Shown here: positions 8,074-13,933 of the stretch, in pieces
Position numbering within the stretch: the first letter of the stretch is position 1
Layout: each line of letters opens with the position of its first letter
Virus record (IMG/VR): IMGVR_UViG_3300009159_003767
Location: 1 to 20,472 of that record
Source: a virus
DNA length: 20,472 nt
Reading direction: 5' to 3' (one strand)
Notes under the pieces: model-generated
Told to the model about the DNA's origin: nothing
The model's database searches: none
Seen by the model: the letters and a program-made list of their open reading frames with translations, nothing else
Position numbers and translations under genes: made by a program

Positions 8074-8631
8074 TCAAGCAAACTTTGCCGCAATCACATC
8101 CGCCAGTGCTTTGCAAACTGCAAGGCGTGTCGTCGTTGAAAGCATCAAAGTGCGGTCTTCTTTATTGTCGATGAAGCCGAGTTCTACCAACCAACACTTG
8201 TCGAACTCCATGACGGCTAGAGATGTGTGCTGTGAATCCTTTTCAGTCTTCACGCCACGGTCTTTAGTCCCCATAGCCTTCACGATGGCGGTATTCAATA
8301 CTTTGGCAAAAGCTCGGTCATCCTCGCCACGGAAGAAAGTCTCCGTGCCTCTGGCGTTGCCATCTGCGGCATTGCAGTGGAGTGAGATCATGCACACGGC
8401 ATTGTAGGCTTTAGCGATGTCATCTCGGCGAGACACAGGGCAAGGGTCTTTGTCATCGACTCGGGTTCGCACAACCTTGAAACCTCGGGCTACCAACTCT
8501 AGGCGCAGCACGTTGGCATAATCCATGACGATAGCGGCTTCTGTGTAGCCGTTGCTTTCAGCCCCCGAGTCATAGACGAGAGCTTTTCGGTTAGCCATCC
8601 CGTGTCCGGGGTCTAGGCAGATGATTTTCAT
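8074..8631 (-). CDS. N-acetylmuramoyl-L-alanine amidase (Amidase_3), endolysin
   Basis: 185 residues, a complete Amidase_3 catalytic domain and little else. Zinc and catalytic residues are visible: H10 in LDPGHG, E31 in YTEAAI, H85 in SLHCNAA, and catalytic E150 in VELGFIDNKED. It cleaves the bond between N-acetylmuramic acid and L-alanine in peptidoglycan. There is no signal peptide or cell-wall binding domain, as is usual for endolysins of phages of Gram-negative hosts, which need a holin or pinholin to reach the wall. Its start overlaps by ATGA the stop of a 47-residue one-helix membrane protein at 8628-8771, which is the best holin candidate by position. No Shine-Dalgarno is seen, so translation is probably coupled. 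Confidence 0.9.
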   Translation of the reverse strand: MKIICLDPGHGMANRKALVYDSGAESNGYTEAAIVMDYANVLRLELVARGFKVVRTRVDDKDPCPVSRRDDIAKAYNAVCMISLHCNAADGNARGTETFFRGEDDRAFAKVLNTAIVKAMGTKDRGVKTEKDSQHTSLAVMEFDKCWLVELGFIDNKEDRTLMLSTTTRLAVCKALADVIAAKFA

Positions 8632-8771
8632 CGGTTCTTTTTGTTCTCCAAATCTTGTTTCCTCTCCTGTTCCGCCGCTAGGTCACAGCTTACAAAGAGA
8701 GCGATTACCGTGAGTGCTCCAAAAGACACTAGGGCAAACGTGATACCACAAAAGATGCCGATAAAGTCCAT
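8628..8771 (-). CDS. 47-residue single-helix membrane protein, possible holin
   Basis: The ATG at 8771 follows the phosphoesterase stop immediately, and the TGA overlaps the amidase ATG by 4 bases. The product starts MDFIGIFCGITFALV, gives one hydrophobic segment at residues 3-28, and ends in a highly charged tail (EQERKQDLENKKNR). It is the only gene in the window with an evident Shine-Dalgarno-like sequence (GGAGG inside GGGGAGGG, 9 bases before ATG), suggesting its translation is set separately. Size, topology and coupling to the endolysin suggest a holin or an inner-membrane spanin subunit. Family not recognised. Confidence 0.65.
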   Translation of the reverse strand: MDFIGIFCGITFALVSFGALTVIALFVSCDLAAEQERKQDLENKKNR

Positions 8772-9755
8772 TTAGTAAACCCTCCCCTGAATGATCTTGT
8801 GATTGGTAACCTCGTAGTTTCCGTCTGCCTGAGTCTCGACCCAGACGAAGCCATGATTCCAGCGGTTCACGATGGCGTAATCGGGCGACAAATCGCAGAG
8901 GCAACCAGTGCTCCAACACGACGAGAGCTTTTTGTTAAGCCCTGTCGATTCAGTGTGCTCAGATGTGCGGTGCCAGTGCCCGCAGATGAGGGATTCTTGC
9001 ACCCGCATCCAAATGCCGCGAGCAGGATTGACGGGAGAACTCATGCCCTGCGGCAATTCGTGCCCATGATAAATTGGCAGGTTGCCTAACCGAATGAGTG
9101 TAAGTGATGGGACAAGCTCAATGTTGAGTTCGTCAAACTTGAGCAACACGGGAAGCTCGAAATCCGAAACGCCGAGGAGCACTGGAGCATTCTTAACCAA
9201 GAACATTTCCATGCGTGCTTCATGGTTGCCGATTTTGTAAAGGATTCGCGCATTCGGAAACTGAGCGCGGAGGTGGAAGAGGAACTGACGGATTGCATCA
9301 AGCTCGTCGGAGAGCGATCTGCGTGGGTCTTTATCGTGTCGGGATACACCATAAAAATCACCGATGTCTCCGTTGAGGATAACCACATCGGGCTTCTTTT
9401 TCTTACCATAAGCAATGGCAGCAGCAACAGCTACTTCATCGTGGTAAGGAATGTGGATGTCTGAGAGAATTAACACCTTCAATGCGCCGCCCAAAACGAC
9501 TGGCTTGCGTGAGGTCGCCTGAGTTTTTGGCATGATGTTTTTCTGCCAGCCGAGCGGGCGGAAGGCAGATTTATCTGCAATGTGTCCCTTATTAGGGATT
9601 CCAATTGCTCCCCGAACGTGCCGCACTGTGTTTCGAGCATTTTCTAGCGATGGAAACACCTTTGGCTTTTCCTTAAACATTACACGGGCAATCGTGCGGT
9701 TTTCCACGTCTGGGAAACGTGTGATAAATTCTCTGGCAATTTCGGATTTAGTCAT
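8772..9755 (-). CDS. Calcineurin-like metallophosphoesterase with N-terminal helical domain
   Basis: I choose the ATG at 9755 (MTKSEIAREF), giving 327 residues. An upstream ATG at 9848 would overlap the protease gene and add 31 unrelated residues. All metal-binding motifs of the calcineurin-like fold are present: DIH at 99-101, GDIGD at 129-133, GNHE at 176-179, His 230/232 (YHGHE) and GHWH at 259-262. Residues 1-50 look like a helical DNA-binding type segment (AREFITRFPD, then NARNTVRHVRG). It probably hydrolyses phosphodiester or phosphomonoester bonds; the substrate is unknown and could be nucleic acid, a nucleotide signal or a protein. It lies inside the lysis region, between the HExxH protein and the small membrane protein. 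No Shine-Dalgarno is seen. Confidence 0.85.
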   Translation of the reverse strand: MTKSEIAREFITRFPDVENRTIARVMFKEKPKVFPSLENARNTVRHVRGAIGIPNKGHIADKSAFRPLGWQKNIMPKTQATSRKPVVLGGALKVLILSDIHIPYHDEVAVAAAIAYGKKKKPDVVILNGDIGDFYGVSRHDKDPRRSLSDELDAIRQFLFHLRAQFPNARILYKIGNHEARMEMFLVKNAPVLLGVSDFELPVLLKFDELNIELVPSLTLIRLGNLPIYHGHELPQGMSSPVNPARGIWMRVQESLICGHWHRTSEHTESTGLNKKLSSCWSTGCLCDLSPDYAIVNRWNHGFVWVETQADGNYEVTNHKIIQGRVY

Positions 9756-9763
9756 GTGGTTTG

Positions 9764-10006
9764 TTAGCTGTCGGTTTTTCGGTAGCCTTGTTTCCAGAGC
9801 GCGTGGCCCATAATGCGGCCCGCGTGTAAAACTTTTGCTTCGCTCCAATCAGGAGCAAGGTGATGGATAATCTCATGGCACACAATCTCAAGGCGTTTTT
9901 TGCCTCTCAGCCGTGAGTCGATCTCAATCGTGCCATCGCTCCAGCAAAGGCCATGAGCGCCGTGTTTGCCGAGTTTGCGCTCTGTGATAGTAGGCGGCTT
10001 CGGCAT
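9764..10006 (-). CDS. Small HExxH zinc metalloprotease (SprT-like)
   Basis: 80 residues. The zinc protease motif HEIIH is at residues 44-48, preceded by a helix (KKRLEIVCHE) and followed by HLAPDWSEAKVLHAGRIMGHALW, where H61 or H68 could be a third ligand. This is the core arrangement of SprT-like peptidases, but at about half their usual length (around 165 residues) and with no C-terminal zinc ribbon. It is probably cytoplasmic, as there is no signal. It lies 8 bases after the lipoprotein gene and 8 bases before the phosphoesterase start. Short HExxH proteins of this kind are common in phages but their role is unknown. Confidence 0.7.
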   Translation of the reverse strand: MPKPPTITERKLGKHGAHGLCWSDGTIEIDSRLRGKKRLEIVCHEIIHHLAPDWSEAKVLHAGRIMGHALWKQGYRKTDS

Positions 10007-10014
10007 GGGTGATA

Positions 10015-10263
10015 TTACTGTGCCCTGCCAATGGTTAGGGCACGGGTAAATGCCGCCTGTGAATAAAGTTTCTCGCCCGTAGCTTTCCAGCGTCCCTCAA
10101 CGAATTGATACTCTGTGCCTTCAAGACTTGTCACCGAGGTCGGCGTGTAAAGTGCCGATGAGTTTATTGAGGACTCTGCGCTCGCGGTCGAGTGCTTCGA
10201 TTTGCAAGAGGCTAGACTCAGTAGCACCAACACTAAGCCGAAGCATTTCACGATCAATTTCAT
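10015..10263 (-). CDS. Small lipoprotein, candidate outer-membrane spanin (Rz1-like)
   Basis: 82 residues from the ATG at 10263. An upstream in-frame ATG at 10290 would add 9 residues before the signal peptide and is less likely. It has a classic lipoprotein signal: positive N-terminus (MKLIVK), hydrophobic core (LVLVLLSL) and lipobox LASC with the lipidated Cys at 20, followed by KSKHSTASAESS. The mature part is about 62 residues. The gene begins inside the 74-residue coiled-coil gene in another frame and runs beyond it, like many Rz/Rz1 pairs that disrupt the outer membrane at lysis. The position in the lysis region supports this. The mature part is not Pro-rich, so a generic phage lipoprotein remains possible. 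Confidence 0.6.
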   Translation of the reverse strand: MKLIVKCFGLVLVLLSLASCKSKHSTASAESSINSSALYTPTSVTSLEGTEYQFVEGRWKATGEKLYSQAAFTRALTIGRAQ

Positions 10264-10345
10264 GGAGGCGTTGAAAGGGTTTCGAGGCATTTACCGCTAG
10301 CCAAACTCTCAAGGCTAGTTTGATGAGTTCAATAATGCCAATCAT
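10121..10345 (-). CDS. 74-residue amphipathic/coiled-coil protein, candidate inner-membrane spanin
   Basis: 74 residues. The N-terminal segment IIELIKLALRVWLAVNA (4-20) is hydrophobic but interrupted by E6, K9 and R13, so membrane insertion is uncertain. Residues 24-66 form a charged helix with heptad-like hydrophobics (LHEIDREMLRL, LQIEALDRERRVLNKL), consistent with a periplasmic coiled coil. Its last 143 bases overlap the lipoprotein gene in a different frame, the nesting seen in Rz/Rz1 spanins. It is shorter than typical i-spanins. It starts 6 bases after the CCA-like end of the tRNA-like element. Function is inferred from context only. Confidence 0.5.
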   Translation of the reverse strand: MIGIIELIKLALRVWLAVNASKPFQRLHEIDREMLRLSVGATESSLLQIEALDRERRVLNKLIGTLHADLGDKS

Positions 10346-10350
10346 AAAAA

Positions 10351-10415
10351 TGGCGCAGGGTCGGGACTTGCACCCAACTGTAGGCTACGGTTTATCAGGT
10401 CGCTCCTTACCCTGC
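10351..10415 (-). ncRNA. tRNA-like element (acceptor and T-arm present, rest degenerate)
   Basis: Read on the minus strand, GCAGGGT (10415-10409) pairs perfectly with ACCCTGC (10361-10355), followed by G and CCA (10354-10351). Just inside is a T-arm: TGGG, loop TGCAAGT, CCCG. Acceptor plus T-arm plus encoded CCA is tRNA-like. The whole is only 65 nt, about 11 short of a tRNA, and the 32 bases between do not fold into normal D and anticodon arms, although CTGATAA, the usual tRNA-Ile(GAU) anticodon loop sequence, occurs there without a paired stem. It may be a tRNA remnant, a tRNA mimic or a structured spacer. Confidence 0.35.
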
Positions 10416-10421
10416 ATTTGG

Positions 10422-10592
10422 TTATTTGCGAGAAAACTTGCCGATGAAATCAGCAAATGCCTTGATTGCCTTTTCTGGCTGTTCGCCGGGAATGAAGGCA
10501 AAAAGAACAACGAGCGATGTGCAGACGCCAGAGAGAGCGCCAAGCAGGGAGAGCCAGTCGGTAGAGAGTAGGAGTGGTAGTAAGTCTTTCAT
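10422..10592 (-). CDS. 56-residue membrane protein, holin-like
   Basis: The ATG at 10592 and TAA at 10422-10424 give 56 residues starting MKDLLPLLLSTDWLSLLGAL. One long hydrophobic segment spans residues 13-34 (WLSLLGALSGV, then SLVVLFAFI), followed by an amphipathic positive tail (EKAIKAFADFIGKFSRK). Size, helix and basic C-terminus suit a small holin or pinholin. It is directly preceded by two 15-base direct repeats that fill the gap to the previous gene, a possible control element. No family is recognised and no Shine-Dalgarno is seen. It lies on the same strand as and in line with the neighbouring membrane-protein gene. Confidence 0.55.
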   Translation of the reverse strand: MKDLLPLLLSTDWLSLLGALSGVCTSLVVLFAFIPGEQPEKAIKAFADFIGKFSRK

Positions 10593-10627
10593 TTGCGTGG
10601 ATTACGTTTTTATTGCGTGGATTGCGT
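10593..10627. repeat. Two 15-bp direct repeats filling an intergenic gap, possible operator
   Basis: On the plus strand, TTGCGTGGATTACGT (10593-10607) and TTGCGTGGATTGCGT (10613-10627) differ at one base and are spaced 20 bp start to start, about two helical turns. They exactly fill the 35-bp gap between the 58- and 56-residue membrane-protein genes, flush with both. This could be a tandem protein-binding site or a small slippage duplication. Confidence 0.7.
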
Positions 10628-10804
10628 TTACTTGCGGAGGTTTTTGATGATCAAAATTACACCTGAAATACAGCCAAGAACGCCAGCCAAGATGCCGACC
10701 GCGAGCGATGCCAACTTGAGTGACATCTCCATATCAGCGGGCGTTGCCATCGAACTGATTAGCGCGACGACGGAGCCGATATAGGGTGTGGCGTGGTCGT
10801 TCAT
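10628..10804 (-). CDS. 58-residue membrane protein, holin-like
   Basis: The ATG at 10804 overlaps the stop of the preceding 55-residue gene (ATGA), and the TAA is at 10628-10630. The product begins MNDHATPYIGSVVALISSMA and has two hydrophobic stretches: a weak one at 8-20 and a strong one at 31-53 (LASLAVGILAGVLGCISG, then VILIIK). It ends in KNLRK, giving a positive cytoplasmic end. Two-helix topology with a short loop suits class II holins. Together with the 56-residue protein it may form a holin/antiholin-type pair upstream of the spanin-like genes. This is inferred; no family is recognised. Confidence 0.55.
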   Translation of the reverse strand: MNDHATPYIGSVVALISSMATPADMEMSLKLASLAVGILAGVLGCISGVILIIKNLRK

Positions 10805-10968
10805 GGTTCAGATTCGCAAACAGAGTTATCGTCAGGGATGAGTTCCAGCACTTTTGCTTTTACGACTTCAGCAGTGGCATCGATGACCAGCTTATTCCGA
10901 GTCTCAGCAGCAGCCCCAAAAGCTTCACAGAGTTTTAGGATATTGTTTCGGAGTTGTTCTGGATTCAT
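10801..10968 (-). CDS. 55-residue hypothetical helical protein
   Basis: This short gene is supported by ATGA overlaps at both ends: its start overlaps the stop of the 87-residue gene and its TGA overlaps the ATG of the 58-residue membrane protein. The product (MNPEQLRNNILKLCEAFGAA, then ETRNKLVIDATAEVVKAKVL) looks fully alpha-helical with an acidic C-terminus. No motif or family is recognised. It is part of the chain of coupled small genes leading from the fibre genes into the lysis region. Confidence 0.55.
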   Translation of the reverse strand: MNPEQLRNNILKLCEAFGAAAETRNKLVIDATAEVVKAKVLELIPDDNSVCESEP

Positions 10969-11228
10969 GGGTTTAGTTGGGTTTCAAGTTGTGAGATCAG
11001 TGCTTGACGCTCTTCGTATGGGAGTGCAGCAGCTGCGTTGCCAATACGTTGCACCGCACGCTCATACGCGGTAGCCACATACCCATCAACAGCAAACATG
11101 AGGATGTGGGTTAAGTAACTCTCGTCTGTAAAGGCAGTCGAACCTGCTGGAAGTGCTGCATTTTCAGCAGCAACAACTCCAGCTAGTGCATCAGCTTGCT
11201 CTTGGGTGAAGGTAAGGTTTAGAGTCAT
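10965..11228 (-). CDS. 87-residue hypothetical protein following the fibre gene
   Basis: Coupled by ATGA to the 254-residue fibre gene upstream and to the 55-residue gene downstream. The sequence MTLNLTFTQEQADALAGVV is followed by helices (ESYLTHILMFAVDGYVATAY, then EERQALISQLETQL). It is mostly alpha-helical and slightly acidic, with no signal or membrane segment. A small helical protein directly after a fibre gene could be a fibre assembly factor, but there is no recognisable motif. The other fibre gene is likewise followed by a small gene (12018-12254). Confidence 0.6.
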   Translation of the reverse strand: MTLNLTFTQEQADALAGVVAAENAALPAGSTAFTDESYLTHILMFAVDGYVATAYERAVQRIGNAAAALPYEERQALISQLETQLNP

Positions 11229-11989
11229 AGATTTGAAAGAAGTACTTTATACTGAGTTCCGTTTACTTTGATGAGTGCTGTGTGGGTGCAAGCTATCACA
11301 CCAGCAACCGCAGTTTGACCCATGACGTTGATTCTTCCTGTTGTGCCTGCTGGTGTGATGTTGATGTCCACATTAGCTGATCCTGTCCCAGCACGTTCAG
11401 CAGATATATTAACTAGTGTGCCAGTGCAATGTAAAGAAGCACGAACATAATTGCTCGCATTGTTGTAGAAACCATAGATGTGGAATCGGTTTGTTACCGT
11501 TCCTGCATTGGTGTCTCCACGAATAGCTAATGTGTTGGCTTGACTGTCTCTACGAAGCTGAGTGTCTGCCCATCCGATTGGGTAAGAATTAGGCCAAACA
11601 CTTTGTTCGGTTATTAAAACACCACCAACCGCAGGCGTGTAATACGCTACATTTTCTGGGGCTTGGCTAGTGTTTAATTGGAGGACAGCAGATTTGCCTG
11701 CATCGCTGTTTCCAATCGTAATTTGGGATCCAGAGAGACTGGCATAATACTCATTTTGACTAACCGATACAAAGTTAGGCTGAATAGCAGTCCCACTAGT
11801 GTCAGCTTGTATGCTAAGTTGAGAATTTGTAAGACTTGAGTCTCCTCCTAAAAGTAAAGTATTGTAGTTTAAATTTAAGTTGCCAGTCAAAGTGCCGCCA
11901 GCAAGAGGCAGAACTCCAAGATTGGTTCTTGCCGCAGCATTGTCTGCAGATCGAAGAAAGGTATCAATGTTAGCGGAGACGTTTGGCAT
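11225..11989 (-). CDS. Short tail fibre protein B
   Basis: 254 residues. Residues 1-26 are identical to the N-terminus of the fibre protein at 12258-13058, a likely shared docking segment. Next comes LPLAGGTLTGNLNL (27-40), a signature of phage fibres, then a beta-rich body with repeated short strands (SQLSIQADTSG, SGSQITIGNSD, NTLAIRGDTNAG) and a C-terminal segment ending KVNGTQYKVLLSNL. No enzyme motif is seen. Role: receptor-binding or decorating fibre, probably trimeric by family analogy. It overlaps the next gene by ATGA, and its ATG follows CCCCCT with no Shine-Dalgarno. Confidence 0.75.
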   Translation of the reverse strand: MPNVSANIDTFLRSADNAAARTNLGVLPLAGGTLTGNLNLNYNTLLLGGDSSLTNSQLSIQADTSGTAIQPNFVSVSQNEYYASLSGSQITIGNSDAGKSAVLQLNTSQAPENVAYYTPAVGGVLITEQSVWPNSYPIGWADTQLRRDSQANTLAIRGDTNAGTVTNRFHIYGFYNNASNYVRASLHCTGTLVNISAERAGTGSANVDINITPAGTTGRINVMGQTAVAGVIACTHTALIKVNGTQYKVLLSNL

Positions 11990-12017
11990 AGGGGGTAAGT
12001 CCGTTGGTTCCGTATAG

Positions 12018-12254
12018 TTAGGAAAGGATTTCGGCTTTGCGATTGGCTGTCAGGATTCCTTCGGAAATGAGAATGTCTAATCCCTGCGAAAGCTCTACTG
12101 AATCGTCACGGATACGATCCGCTCCAAGTCCGATCATGCGCCAATAAACCACTTGCGGATTTGTGGATAGCCCGATGGCAATCACTTCGGCTTGGGTGAG
12201 CTTCGCTTGCAGAAAGTCCTTTGGTGTCATGCACCATTTAAGTTGGATATTCAT
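12018..12254 (-). CDS. 78-residue hypothetical protein between the two fibre genes
   Basis: The ATG at 12254 lies 3 bases after the stop of the 266-residue fibre gene. The product has an N-terminal part (MNIQLKWCMTPKDFLQAKLT) and helical segments (AEVIAIGLSTNPQVVYWRMI, then LSQGLDILISEGILTANRKA). The ending, in which a helix leads into GILTANRKAEIL, is a style often seen in small tail-associated proteins, but no family is recognised. Position suggests a role in fibre folding or attachment. Not obviously related in sequence to the 87-residue protein that follows the other fibre gene. Confidence 0.6.
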   Translation of the reverse strand: MNIQLKWCMTPKDFLQAKLTQAEVIAIGLSTNPQVVYWRMIGLGADRIRDDSVELSQGLDILISEGILTANRKAEILS

Positions 12255-12257
12255 AAA

Positions 12258-13058
12258 TTAGTAAACTGCGTTTCCTCCTATATCGACGGTTGGTGTGAAT
12301 CCAGTGTAGGAACATCTGCCAATAAATGTACCACTGGTGTTTGCTGCTATTGAGCCACCCGCAGGGCGAAGGTCACAGTTATCAGCAGAAAATTGGTTGG
12401 CAGTGCCACCACCCCCACCTCCGCCGTTAGCCTGTGCCGATAGCACCAGACAGCCCCTTCCATTTATCGTGATGGTTCCAGCAGATCCCCCGAAGCCGGG
12501 ACTTTCAAAACCAAAGCCATCGCCACCAGTACTGTCTATGTGGTTAATTTTACAGTCACCAGTTACTATCATATCGCCCCCATTTCCGCCATTAAGACCA
12601 TTAACCTCTAGTGGATCGCTTCCTGTGCCTCCTTTTGCATATGCAATTAAAGCGCATTGGTTTGCTTCTATGGTAAGACTGGGTGAATTTGTGGCTTGCA
12701 CCGAATTCACGTTTGCTGGAGTAACTGAAACCGTGAGGTCTGTTGCGTAGTTCCCACGTCCCGAAACATTCTTCAAACTTGAACTAATAGGTCGGTTGCT
12801 GACGGTTACATTAAATGTCCAAACTCCAAACTGGATTACAAAGCTCACTCCTACCGCATGGCCCGCAGCCTCGGCGGCTGTGCCTGTGGCGTAGGGCAAC
12901 GCAGGATTGCCCACGGTTCCCGTGCTATCGTTGCCCGTTGTCTCGACGTAATAGACCTTGGGGGTCGAGATTACTCCAGATACACCCAAGTTTGTTCTTG
13001 CCGCCGCATTGTCTGCGGAGCGAAGAAAGGTATCAATATTGGCGGAGACGTTTGGCAT
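12258..13058 (-). CDS. Short tail fibre/spike protein A, beta-helix-like
   Basis: 266 residues. The first 26 residues are identical to those of the 254-residue fibre. From residue 34 the body starts KVYYVETTGNDSTGTVGNP, the usual opening of right-handed beta-helix (pectate-lyase-like) proteins, followed by many short strands and Gly-rich turns (NGLNGGNGGDMIVTGD, then a run of six Gly near residue 213). This suggests a parallel beta-helix spike. No catalytic signature can be assigned by eye. The shared N-terminus suggests both fibres dock at the same virion site. There are 11 bases to the upstream 71-residue gene and no Shine-Dalgarno. Confidence 0.75.
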   Translation of the reverse strand: MPNVSANIDTFLRSADNAAARTNLGVSGVISTPKVYYVETTGNDSTGTVGNPALPYATGTAAEAAGHAVGVSFVIQFGVWTFNVTVSNRPISSSLKNVSGRGNYATDLTVSVTPANVNSVQATNSPSLTIEANQCALIAYAKGGTGSDPLEVNGLNGGNGGDMIVTGDCKINHIDSTGGDGFGFESPGFGGSAGTITINGRGCLVLSAQANGGGGGGGTANQFSADNCDLRPAGGSIAANTSGTFIGRCSYTGFTPTVDIGGNAVY

Positions 13059-13069
13059 AAAAGGTCAAG

Positions 13070-13285
13070 TTAAGGAGTTGCGTAGTAATCGCTGCCATCG
13101 GGTGTGCGATAGTCGGCGCTGCCGTCTGGAGTGAGGTAAGCGTCACCGGGAAAGCCGCCGCCCAAAGCACAGGCGATCAATATCTGTTGGAGGAGCGTTT
13201 GTTCCCGAGTGCCCACGTATTCTGCTTCGATAACCGCAACGGCTTCGGCAATCTTTGCATCGGAGGCATAGGGAGAGGCGGTCAT
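13070..13285 (-). CDS. 71-residue protein, tandem paralogue of the upstream gene
   Basis: Starts MTASPYASDAKIAEAVAVIE and overlaps the 80-residue gene by ATGA. Over the first 28 residues 19 are identical to that neighbour. The C-terminal half is different and contains a repeated TPDGS motif (LTPDGSADYRTPDGSDYYA). No signal or membrane segment. Function is unknown; the position between capsid and fibre genes suggests a small structural or head-completion protein. The shared N-terminus could be a docking segment as in the two fibres. Confidence 0.65.
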   Translation of the reverse strand: MTASPYASDAKIAEAVAVIEAEYVGTREQTLLQQILIACALGGGFPGDAYLTPDGSADYRTPDGSDYYATP

Positions 13286-13524
13286 GCGGTAGCAGCAAGA
13301 ACAAAAATCTGGGACAAAATGCCCTGCTTGGTAGTAGCCAATATGCTACCACCAAGGGCATCGATTGTGTTCTGCATTGGGTCTCCGCCAGCCGCATTTC
13401 GATTTGCCAAAGCCATAGCGATCTGAACATACAGACCGTATTCTTTGGTATCGACGTAAGATTGACCGATAACCGCAAGGGCTTCGGTAATCTTACCTGC
13501 GGAGGCGTAGGGAGATGCAGTCAT
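13282..13524 (-). CDS. 80-residue protein, tandem paralogue of the downstream gene
   Basis: Starts MTASPYASAGKITEALAVIG; related in its N-terminal 28 residues to the following 71-residue protein (19 identities), then diverging into a helical, Ala-rich C-terminus (LYVQIAMALANRNAAGG, SILATTKQGILSQIFVLAAT). It begins 2 bases after the stop of the 110-residue gene and overlaps the next by ATGA. No family is recognised. The pair probably arose by tandem duplication of one structural gene. Confidence 0.65.
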   Translation of the reverse strand: MTASPYASAGKITEALAVIGQSYVDTKEYGLYVQIAMALANRNAAGGDPMQNTIDALGGSILATTKQGILSQIFVLAATA

Positions 13525-13526
13525 AA

Positions 13527-13859
13527 TTAGCGTCCGTATCCGGCTTTCTTGATTTCGGAAGCGAGGGTAGTTCCGCCATCTTCGGCAGGCTGAGAATCGC
13601 TTGATTCCTCTTCCTCTTCCATATCTTCAGTCTCTTCTTCCATCTGCGAGAGCTTTGCCCCGTTGACAGACTGTAGGGTAAGCTTTCCGCCTTTCATTAC
13701 CATCGAAGCGACGATATCAAAAGGTTTTCCTTCTTCCATGTCGTCAGGAGGAGTAAAACCCTTGGGTGGAGCGAAAGAGATCACCTCATCAAGTTGTTCT
13801 TCTTCGCTCATTGCTTCTTCCATACCCATTGCTGGCATATCCATTTTCATTGGTGACAT
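13527..13859 (-). CDS. 110-residue acidic, Met-rich hypothetical protein
   Basis: First gene after the capsid terminator. The N-terminus is Met-rich (MSPMKMDMPAMGMEEAMSEE); the middle has FAPPKGFTPPDD and a short beta-like part (VASMVMKGGKLTLQSVNGAK), followed by a strongly acidic stretch (EEETEDMEEEEESSD) and a basic end (SEIKKAGYGR). No enzyme motif or membrane segment. Acidic small proteins next to the capsid gene can be decoration or head-completion proteins; this is only positional inference. It must be read through the capsid terminator or from its own promoter, which I could not identify. Confidence 0.65.
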   Translation of the reverse strand: MSPMKMDMPAMGMEEAMSEEEQLDEVISFAPPKGFTPPDDMEEGKPFDIVASMVMKGGKLTLQSVNGAKLSQMEEETEDMEEEEESSDSQPAEDGGTTLASEIKKAGYGR

Positions 13860-13883
13860 AGTCTTAGAATTATTGGTTTAAGT

Positions 13884-13918
13884 AAAAAAGGCAGGGGCTG
13901 TGATTAACAACCCCTGCC
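13884..13918 (-). terminator. Rho-independent terminator after the capsid gene
   Basis: On the minus strand, GGCAGGGG (13918-13911) and CCCCTGCC (13897-13890) form a perfect 8-bp GC-rich stem with a 13-nt loop, followed by TTTTTT (13889-13884). It starts 16 bases past the capsid stop and precedes the 110-residue gene. This is the clearest terminator in the window. Confidence 0.9.
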
Positions 13919-13933
13919 CTAGTTTAGCCTACA

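Noticed and set aside
9756-9848. N-terminal extension of the phosphoesterase to an ATG at 9848
   Set aside because: It would overlap the HExxH protease gene by 85 bases in another frame, and the extra 31 residues look like out-of-frame sequence; ATG at 9755 sits just after the protease stop.
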